Positions 55,690 to 64,000 of a stretch of DNA of 64,000 bases are shown here, in pieces. Made by a program: the position numbers and the translations under genes. The stretch is from Linyphia triangularis. Taxonomy: Eukaryota; Arthropoda; Arachnida; Araneae; Linyphiidae. The stretch is taken from assembly GCA_963978545.1 (NCBI GenBank), contig OZ021732.1, positions 32,952,123 to 33,016,122 on the forward strand. The letters are read 5' to 3'. The first letter of the stretch is position 1. Every line of letters begins with the position of its first letter. Under the pieces are notes generated by a model. That model had not been told where the DNA came from, did not search any database, and worked only from the letters and a program-made list of their open reading frames with translations.

Positions 55690-56385
55690 CCTACATTTCC
55701 TAATTCCACAATTGCCTAATTTCAAAAAAAAATTGTACCTAATAATTTTGACAGTCCCGATTATTCAAGTTGATATGGACCGAGACTAACATGGATAACT
55801 GAAAAACTCGATTAAAGCGAAAATTGTGTACAAAATAAATCGTGTTGATTTAAATATACATTTTATCGGACAATGGCAGTTTCATGACCAAAAGCTCATG
55901 GCTACTTTCATTAAACAGTCCTTGGTTTTCTGCATTCTGTGCATCAATAAATTTCCTCCGCGACTTTATTATGGTGGCTAATTTTACTACATCCCATGCC
56001 TCAGCTATCCAGAAAACAAATCCTTTAGATTAAAACTTTTAAGTGTCTCAAGGATACTTTTATTTACCTCGATTCCTTTAATAAGAGCTTTTAGTACTTA
56101 TTTTCAGTAGATTTAACCAAAACACTTGATCTAAAGGGTGAATTTGGAACCCAGATCTTGAGCATTGCAACTCTCCTTTTTAAAGAAAGAGAGGTGCAAG
56201 ATACAATAAAAAGTAACTGGGATAGTGTTGGATTTCGTTTACCTCAGTGTTTGCGAGATCAAGATTTTTTTTTTTTTTTTGCAATTTTAAAAATGGAAAA
56301 TGTAGAACCACAAAAAAAATCCTTGAAATATTTAATAGCTTGGTTAAAGCGGGGGCTCAGTTAAGCAGGATTTTACTGTATTCAC
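55690..56385. mobile_element. Possible pogo/Tigger-like remnant
   Basis: Right end read inward CAGTAAAATCCTGCTTAACT followed by GAGCCCCCGC, which resembles pogo/Tigger ends. The left end CAGTCCCGATTATTCAAG near 55752 is only loosely similar. A T run of ~16 lies at 56265-56280. No coding seen. Confidence 0.3.
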
Positions 56386-58054
56386 ATTTTTTACAAATAC
56401 CCTCTATAGGAGAGTTGAAATGATGGTCAACATTCATCCAATTTTAAACTATGCCCTTTTACTGTGATACAAGAGATGACCATATCCTAACTATGAAATT
56501 GCATCTAATAAAAGAAACTATAAACATCCTAATTGACATTTTTAAATTGTTATTGAACAACAAATTAATTTTTCTCTTTTCGTGTGTACTCTGTAAGAAT
56601 AAAGGTACAGAAATATGCTTCTTTGAAATTGGATATAAATCTTTTGTCTTTTAAATTAATATTTTACAAAATTTACACAAACAATCAGGAGTAAAAACCT
56701 TTTAGAACTCAATATTTTTTATATATACTATTTTGTGTACTATATTAAAGTATTATATTTTATCAGATAAACACTTTCTTATGATATATCATGTTATACC
56801 CGATGACTTGCTGAATTTGAAAAGTAGCATTTCGATCTCATGCATATCATTCATGTTAAAGCCAACTTAGAAGTTTTTATAAGATGTTAAGGTGTAATGT
56901 TGGAAGAAGATGTTTCACAATCTAATGCATAAGCTACAAAAGATGAATTGCCATCTTAAAAACTTGATTAAATCCAATTACTGAAATAAATGAAACCCTG
57001 GATTTCCATAAATTATTAAAACTGGTTTTCTTCTAAGCATTTTGTCGTCATTTCTTCTTTCAAAATTAGGTGCTACAACTTAATTATCAGATGTCTTTAT
57101 AACCAAACATCATTTAATTTTAAATCTGCATTTCTAAAAATCATGAGTTTTGAATTTTTTAATCTTGGATCTTTGCTGGTAAAATTAGGAGGGGAGGCGG
57201 TTATTACTTTAAATGATTTTTTTAATATTGATTACCATTCTTAATTCGTATTGTTTAATAAGAGGCAAGTTAGATGGGCAAAGGTCAGTCTAAGAAATTT
57301 TACAGCATCCCCTTTTGGTATCATTGTGTTGTTAACAAATTTGGATTTTCAACTAATTTTTTGAAAGTCAAACAACAACTTTTCATGAAGAAATATGACA
57401 AAGAAGCAAACATGCAAGAAAGAACTACCAATGCAAATATTAGTTTTAATATACTTTTTTACGTAGAATTTTATTAAGGGTTCGTCAAAATTAGAATTTT
57501 ACAAAAGGTCAGTAAAAAAGCACAAATTTCATCGAAGCAGACCTCTGACAAGTTAATCTTTCAACGCAGCATGCCTACATGCAACTTTTAGGCAATGAAA
57601 AATCCATTACAGCATTTATTCATTAATTCTACTCATACTCTTAAGTTAATATTAGCTTATTTTACAAGTGGCCCACAAGCATATTTATTTTGTAATCCAT
57701 AAACTAGTATTAATTTTTCATCAACCCTACATAATGTAAATATCGAGGCATATGGTTTGTAATCTATTTTCATGAAGTCGATCAACAGATAGCCCAAATT
57801 CAGCTATTGACTCGAAATTCAGAAGTGCAATTATGAATCATGCTTTTACCAACAGTACAGAGATACAATATTAGTGGAAGCTTCTTTTGCAGTCAATTCA
57901 ACGTGCTGTGTTGCTTTAAATGTTTAAACAAGGAAATCACTAAGTTTAGGGATGCTTCAACTTTTATAAACTTAATTTCATACAAAAGTTAAAAATAAAG
58001 AAAATTATGCTCTTTTCTAACTACAAGACTGCATAGAATGTTCAAACTGTAACT
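56386..58054. other. Intergenic, nothing recognised
   Basis: AT-rich. Short frames at 56451-56654 and 57274-57477 show no domain and are probably chance. Confidence 0.4.
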
Positions 58055-59397
58055 CAGAGCTCCATAAAATGGACGTACGTGCGTACGATGTACGCAGGAA
58101 ATCGTCAGATCCTGCAGGAAATTAAATTCAAATGTCGTCTTTTTTTGTTTTGTTTTTTAAATTCCAGTTAAACAGGGCAGGAAAGGGGATCATTGACTAC
58201 CGTAATGCCGGTAGGGGAGAGGTTGGGGGGGGGTGCTATTCTCCAAATAGTTCACCACCTGTTACTTCTATATGCAGGATGGCCACAAAATTCAGGAAAA
58301 AAAAATTCCCCGACAGATTTTTAAAAAAATCCCCGATTTTAGGGCAAACTTTTTTCCAAATTTCCCCAATTTTCTTAGGTTTTCCAGATGTCTAGACACC
58401 CTGATCGGGACAGTTTCCATATCCCTGTCCGGTTGGCGATTTCCGAGCTTGGCGTCAAATCTCCCCCTGATCAAATAGAACATGTATTCTAAAGAGATAA
58501 TATGCAATTTTTTTAAAAATAGTTTTACTGGTAAAAAAAAAAGGTTAAATTATTTCGTAACATTAAACTTTTAATGGCTTACCACTCCAAATCTCCATGT
58601 AAATAGCGCCAAAATAGGGATGAACGTGCCTTAACAATACAAAATTTCCTTGATTTTCATGAAATTTTAAAAAGTTCCCTGACATTTCCCCGATTTTTTC
58701 CAGAATCAGAAAGCTTCCTGACATTTCCGATTTCCAGGTTTTCCCGGTTCTGTGGTCACTCTGTATATAGGAAGGAGAAATTCCATTAGGCTGGACAGGG
58801 AAGGGAGAAGTGTTGCCATAAGGGGGAAAGAGTGTTTCATTTCCTGATTTTGGAATCTGAACCTATTAAAACATGTAATTACACTGAGAGTTTATTTCCT
58901 TCATTCTTTTTAATTTGAAATGAATTCTTGGATACTCCATTGTAATTTAAAAGAAGCTACATTTTTCTTTAAAATGATAAGGAGCTATCCAAGTAAAACA
59001 ATGAACATAAAATGCTGTATTTGCAAGAAATGTTAGAGCAAAACTATTCCCAGCATTTAAATCGAGAGCACAAAAATGAAAATAGTTATGAAAGGAGGCA
59101 TGCTGGACAAGCATCAGTGTTTGCTATCGTTTCACAAGCTTAACCTTTAAGCCAACCCAGTACCAATGACCCGAATATTGCAACTGGAAATGTGCCATTG
59201 GAAACCGATGTTTCTCCTGCAGAGTGGTGCTTCCAAAATCAATGCCAAGAAGATTTTGAATTAAACAACTTTTAATTCTTAATAGTACGTAACATTTAAT
59301 TTTCTTCAGCAGTATAATTTAAAGCCTGCAGACTCGCAGGAAATTTTTTGCAATAGCATTTGTGTACACAGGAAGAAAATATTTTTCTGGAGCCCTG
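58055..59397 (+). mobile_element. hAT transposon, 1.34 kb, with nested MITE
   Basis: Ends CAGAGCTCCATAAAA and, read inward, CAGGGCTCCAGAAAA. Perfect 8-bp duplication CTGTAACT on both sides (58047-58054, 59398-59405), the hAT hallmark. Contains MITE B copy 2 (58275-58763) and coding-like sequence at about 58995-59265. No hAT transposase (RNase-H-like core, C-terminal dimerisation) seen, so it is non-autonomous. Confidence 0.82.
58275..58763 (-). mobile_element. hAT-like MITE B, copy 2, with 66-bp extra segment
   Basis: 489 bp, inverted relative to 36562-36965. Ends CAGGATGGCCACA and, read inward, CAGAGTGACCACA. Flanks ATATG / TATAT are only a rough 5-bp repeat. An extra ~66 bp at about 58405-58470, bounded by CCTGATC, is absent from copy 1. 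Nested in the hAT 58055-59397. Confidence 0.65.
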
Positions 59398-59660
59398 CTG
59401 TAACTTAATTCAAATTGCAGATTATATACGCAATTGCTCTAGGACTTCCACATCTGATGCGGATTCTGTGCCAAGAGTTTACATACAACTAATGGTCTTG
59501 GCGCAGAATCGTCACCAGAGTTAGAAGGAAATCCAGCCACAAATACAGCACATGTAATGAAAATGTTTGATAAAATCTTAATGAAATTGCGTTTTGAAAG
59601 TAAACAACTTGCGGAATTTTCTACGCAGCGCTCTCCTCGTAAATGTAATCTAATTCATTA
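58995..59660 (+). pseudogene. Coding-like remnant, zinc-finger-like start
   Basis: Around 59000, adjoining frames read NIKCCICKK then MLEQNYSQHLNREHKNENSY, resembling a single Cys2His2-type finger with a frameshift. About 59150-59265 reads NIATGNVPLETDVSPAEWCF and NQCQEDFELNNF then stop. After the hAT end, 59494-59659 reads AESSPELEGNPATNTAHVMK and FDKILMKLRFESKQLAEFST to a TAA. Composition is unlike the AT-rich flanks. I cannot name a family, and whether these parts belong together is unknown. Confidence 0.3.
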
Positions 59661-61140
59661 ATTTCAAAACCATATTTTTACAAAAGTATCAAAATTGCTA
59701 AATTCATTAAGAAATCATCTTAATACTGAATTCTTTGATAACCTGGGAATAACCTTATAGGAAACTTTCAAAAATATTTTGAACTAGAATTAACACAGAA
59801 TTTATTTTAGAAAAAAGAAGTATAGGTAAAATTTGAATTATAATTTTACACATGAATGAGTTATGATATGAAGGAGTATTAAAAATGAGAATTAACTATA
59901 CATTTCGACATATTTGCATAAATAAATATTTCACTAATATTTGATTGTTTTGTTTTGAAACCACCGACTGTCTATTTCTGCCACTTATAAAGTGCTCCCA
60001 AAGTGCTTAACACAGCCAAATACGTCTCGTAATTTTGAGCATCTAGAAGAATACGAGATCGAAATCTTCTAGTCTAATATTTGAAACATTTATTTATACA
60101 TGTTAATGACAAAAAAAAAAGCACTGACAGAGGAAACATACATTGTTACAAAAAATCTTATCTTTTGGTTACAGTTACGCACATTAACTATAAGAGAACG
60201 AAATTGAAACTGAAGTTTGTACGGCAGAAATCTGACGCTGAATCCAAAATAGAACTCTGGTTTGATTATTAGTCACTTTACTAAAATAAAAAAAACTGTC
60301 AATCTAATTTAGGTAATGTGAGTGATACACAATAGGTTTCGTTGCTGTTACTAGCGATATGCTTGTGAAACAAACATTTGAACATGTGCAATGTAAATAT
60401 GATAGCTATCGTAAATGATAGGAAGATGTAGAAAAACTAAAATAACCTAACAAGATTTGACATCGCAGCTAAAACAAGTGATTTTTATGTAAATTGTTAA
60501 AATGGCGTGTTTTGATTAGTAAAACAACGGTCTAACGTCAATTAGAAACCCATAGTTACCAGTGGCGGCGATTGGGTGCCAAAAGTATTGGTAAAATTTC
60601 GATTATAATTGTTGGAAAGTACCAGAAATTCAAAAGCTAGCAAATCTTGACTACTTCGGAAACAGATAGGTACAATTTACGAATAAACACAGATGCGACT
60701 GCTAAAAATGTAAAGCACGAGTTGTCAACTTTACAATTTGTATATTTAGTAGCAATTATTTTTTAGGGGAGGGGGGGGGGGGAACAGTATACGGATATTA
60801 GATCTGGAATTGACACGTCAACCTACAATTTTCCAGCTCCGAGAATATACAATATTAAGAGAAGTGCGTCATGGGATAAGTACTACAACTGATTAACTGT
60901 GATGCTAAAGCTATGTATACTCTACCTAGTTGTAGTTTTGAACCCCGTCAATATCTATAATATAAGTTATTAACTGCTTAACAGTATTCTTCAATAAACA
61001 CTCTTCGCTTAGTTTGGGCTTTGGATTAAAAATGGAATTATATGCTTGATACAAAATTTGATGAAAATTCCGCTTTAATTTAACCGTTCTTGTTCAAGAA
61101 GCTACATCTGCTATTGTGAAATTAGCAAGCAAAACTATAT
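59661..61140. other. Intergenic, G run, nothing else recognised
   Basis: AT-rich. A G-rich run lies at about 60766-60782. No coding or paired repeats supported. Confidence 0.4.
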
Positions 61141-61732
61141 CATACCTGCCAACATTGGTATTTTCAAATTAGTACAATTTTTACGGAACAAATATTTGCA
61201 TTCCTATGATTCATGGAAAGTCAAATAGCGACAATATTTATGAATGTAATATAGAAATAATAGTAATTCACTTGCAAATGCAAATGCAAAAAAAAAAAAA
61301 AAATGCATAATATGTATGTAAAAAAAAAATGCATAATGTTACATTTTAGCACAGAATGGAAATTATAAAATAAAATACTAACCAGGATTTAAAAATAAAT
61401 CAAATTTAAACTTTATGATTACATCTCTGATGAGGTTTATGATTTAATCTACATTACACCCAAATGACATGCTTTATGGCATACAAAAACTACAGTGAAA
61501 TATACAAGGAGTTGGTCGTATTCAAAGTGTTTAATCACACGCACAAATATCAATTTTGCATGCTTTCAAATTCTTATTATTACATTTGATGTTGTCACTG
61601 TGTTTTTTAGAATTGATATGAACTTTGGCATCGGTAAATCCTCCATGAGAAATCTTAATATCAGATGCACAGATAGAGCAGAATGCAAAATTTGTTCCTT
61701 TGCTTGAATTTATGATGATTTGAAGTAAACTG

Positions 61733-61784
61733 CTTGGTATAAGACTCCAAAAAAACTTGATATTTTTTGGAGTCTTATACCAAG
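61733..61784. repeat. Perfect 22-bp inverted repeat, 8-base loop
   Basis: Arms 61733-61754 and 61763-61784 (starting CTTGGTATAAGACTCC) are exact reverse complements around ACTTGATA. It lies within the 61141-62745 element. Confidence 0.9.
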
Positions 61785-61829
61785 ATTGTTTAACATGGAT
61801 ATTTTAAAATAAATAATTAAGACTAACAA

Positions 61830-62540
61830 AGAAGATGAAAACCGAAAGTGCTTTACCGAGATAACGAAACAGTCGTTCGGTGCCGCCAACACAAATGAAA
61901 ACAATGCATCCCGGCGCCGCGATTTAGTGCAATTATTTATGCGCAACGTTGGAGTACAGTCCAAAAGAAGGAAGAATAAAAAAAAACTAAAGCACTTTCA
62001 GTTTTCTACTTCTTTATTAATCTCTAAAGTTCGACACAACGAAACAGTTGTTTGGTTAGCCAGGTCCCGTCGGCAACACCATTGAAAAGAGTGCATCCCC
62101 AGTGACGTGGTTTAGTGCTATTATTTAAGTGCAATGTTGGAGTCCGGTCCAAAAGAAGGAAGAATAAAAAAACTAAAGCACTTTCGATTTTCTACTTTTT
62201 TATTAACCTGTAAAGTCTGAAACAAGGAAGCAGTGGTTAGGTTTGCCAAATCCCGTCGGCAACACAGATGATTGGTTGTTTTCAGATTATCTGGTGCCGT
62301 CAGCAACACGAGGGTATAAGACGCGAGGGCTATAATGCGCCAAAACATTCGTCATTAGACAAGCCAACATACATTTACAAACACCCATGCCTAACACGGG
62401 ACTCGAACCCGCAACCTCGTGGTCTAGAAGCTAGCACGCTAACCACTATACCGTTTGGTCGGCGCAACACAGATGAAAACGTGCATCCCCGCCAACGCGC
62501 TTTAGTGTTGTACATACGCGCAATCTTGGAGTGTGAATAT
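61830..62540 (+). repeat. 188-bp tandem repeat, about three units
   Basis: The marker AAAAGAAGGAAGAATAAA starts at 61963 and again at 62151 (188 bp apart). Units share CTAAAGCACTTTC, CCCGTCGGCAACAC and GTGCATCCC. The first is partial at its start, and the third is split by the SINE at 62272-62463. Confidence 0.75.
62272..62463 (-). mobile_element. tRNA-derived SINE in tandem repeat
   Basis: 192 bp, same family as 24512, reversed. Target duplication GCAACACAGATGA (62259-62271, 62464-62476). It has an internal ~16-bp duplication (GAGGGTATAAGACGC / GAGGGCTATAATGCGC). Younger than the repeat unit it interrupts. Confidence 0.85.
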
Positions 62541-62751
62541 TTTGACTGACGCAGCAACTTTGGAAAACCGTTTCGGTTTCGTTGGTGACTTGAATTAAAT
62601 AAAAAAAAAAAAAAAAATAAAGTTTTAAGGAAAAAACGAAAAGTACCGTGAAATCCGTACGATTTTTTTTAGCTGTTCGTACAACCGTACAAAATAGTAA
62701 AAATCCGTACATTGTACGGATAACCCGTACAAGTTGGCAGGTATGCTATAT

Positions 62752-64000
62752 GGATCCACAATAGTTGTAATGAAAGGATGCTTAAAACTTTAAATATTCT
62801 GCAGACATACCTACTATCACCAAAATGTTGCTCGCAACAAGACATTATGGTCACTTCAGAAAGAGAATATACTCAATGTAATGAAAGAATATTCATGATG
62901 TTCGGACATGTTACATTGAAACTTATTTTGAATGCTTTTGCATTTGTTTCTTGGTATAATAATACAACATATTAATAACCAATATGGTATAAAACAACAA
63001 TTATATCTTATATAGATGTCCAATACAAATCTCAACTATGTTTGTATAATTGCAAAAAGTATCAGACAAAAATTACAAAAATTAATTTTGGAATTTTATT
63101 GTGCTTCTTTTCAACACTTATCATTAACACACATGCAGACAATTCTCAGACAATACTTTAATCTTTTGATCATAACCAAACAAATATATATATATATATA
63201 TTCTCATACTACAACTATGAAATCTTTTAATCCAATCTTCTCTTCTAAACAAACCCCATAAGTTTAGAATACCAAGGTGCATAATTATCCTGAATACAAA
63301 ATGTTAGAATCAAACTTCATGAAATAGAAATAACATAATAAAACAAAGAAATTGCAGAAATAAATAAAAAATAAATAATATTAACATATATACGTTTGAG
63401 AGAGAGGATTGCTGATTCCTTTTAATTTTAAGGGGGGAATATAGGACACATTTTATAAAAATGAGAAAAAAAAATGCATTTGATTATTTTTTTACATAAG
63501 CCTAAAACTTATAATTCAATTTAGAACTTTTTTTACTAGATAACTCATAAAGACAAGTTAAAGAAGTAAATTTAAAAAGTACATGAAATTTTTTAGACAT
63601 TTATTACATATACTTCTAAAGTTGTATTCTGATTTAAAGTTAAAAAAATACAAAAATATCATGAAGACTGAAAAAATATGAACTAGTGTACTTGACATAC
63701 AACAGTCATGGTACTAATTATTCAATGTTTAAAAGTTATGATGCAGGTAGAATTTAAATATTTATTTCACATTTAACTCAGATCTATCAGATCCATCTAG
63801 ATCAATGCTAATTTTTAAAACAGTAAAGAAAATGGAAAATGTGTGGCCTATGTCCCTCTTAGATGATAAAGATAAATTAAAGAAAAATATAAGCTCATCA
63901 TTGTATACTCCATTTTGTGGTGGCAAGTAAAAATGTACAGCAATTCAATTTACAAAAATCTGAACAACAAATTATCTTTGCAAGATCAACAACAGTTTTG
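62752..64000. other. Right end of window, nothing recognised
   Basis: AT-rich with a short TA microsatellite at about 63183-63202. I see no exon of a known family or RNA gene. Confidence 0.4.

Larger units (their letters stand above)
61141..62745. mobile_element. 1.6 kb inverted-repeat element (CATACCTGCCAAC ends)
   Basis: Left end CATACCTGCCAACATTGG, right end read inward CATACCTGCCAACTTGTA. A perfect 6-bp repeat CTATAT flanks it (61135-61140, 62746-62751). Inside: a perfect 22-bp hairpin (61733-61784), about three 188-bp tandem units (about 61830-62540) and a nested SINE. Right subterminus is rich in CCGTAC / GTACGG motifs. No transposase. Superfamily not assigned. Confidence 0.68.

Noticed and set aside
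63016..63261. Possible gene at the right edge
   Set aside because: AT-rich frame with a TA microsatellite, and no domain or splice-site context.
1..64000. CRISPR arrays, operons, bacterial genes
   Set aside because: Intron-exon structure and eukaryotic TEs throughout. The regular repeats lack the short identical repeat plus unique spacer pattern.

Overview
This is animal nuclear DNA. It is AT-rich, its coding sequence is split into many short exons with GT..AG introns, and it is loaded with many kinds of transposable element (TE). The one host gene I can support is a Rab GTPase-activating protein 1 (RABGAP1/TBC1D11) ortholog on the + strand. It fills the first 39.5 kb and enters from upstream. 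The mix of TEs (Gypsy, Copia, Helitron, hAT, mariner/pogo-like, tRNA-derived SINE) and the style of the Gypsy gag suggest an arthropod, perhaps a spider. That assignment is inference.

Host gene (166-39522, +): 22 coding exons join in frame to about 944 residues plus a TAA stop. They encode the end of a PTB domain, a kinesin-like middle region, the TBC Rab-GAP domain with both catalytic fingers (IQRDINR and YCQGQ) and a long C-terminal coiled coil. The first ~100-150 residues and the promoter lie to the left of the window. The last intron (29644-39381) is 9.7 kb and carries a young Gypsy element in the same orientation as the gene.

Intron content: intron 1 holds two head-to-tail Helitrons (550-4654, minus strand), the second split by a 1.5 kb TA-flanked element. 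Intron 5 has a small piggyBac-like MITE. Intron 9 has a 410 bp MITE and a 3.95 kb element, both with CAGGG ends and 5-bp target duplications. Introns 11 and 12 have foldback elements, intron 15 a degenerate minisatellite, and intron 17 a tRNA-derived SINE.

Downstream of the gene (about 40.8-64 kb) there is no supported host gene. It holds a minus-strand Gypsy remnant hit twice by SINEs (41.8-44.3 kb), several hAT-like elements, and a 2.9 kb element with ~460 bp inverted repeats around a decayed gene with FEN/XPG-like acidic motifs (47.8-50.8 kb). It also holds a nearly intact but internally deleted Copia (51734-55660, minus), a 1.34 kb hAT with a perfect 8-bp duplication (58055-59397), and a 1.6 kb unclassified inverted-repeat element (61141-62745).

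The most unusual item is the 47.8-50.8 kb element. It is a long-inverted-repeat transposon whose decayed protein has the motif layout of a flap-endonuclease-like nuclease instead of a classical DDE transposase.
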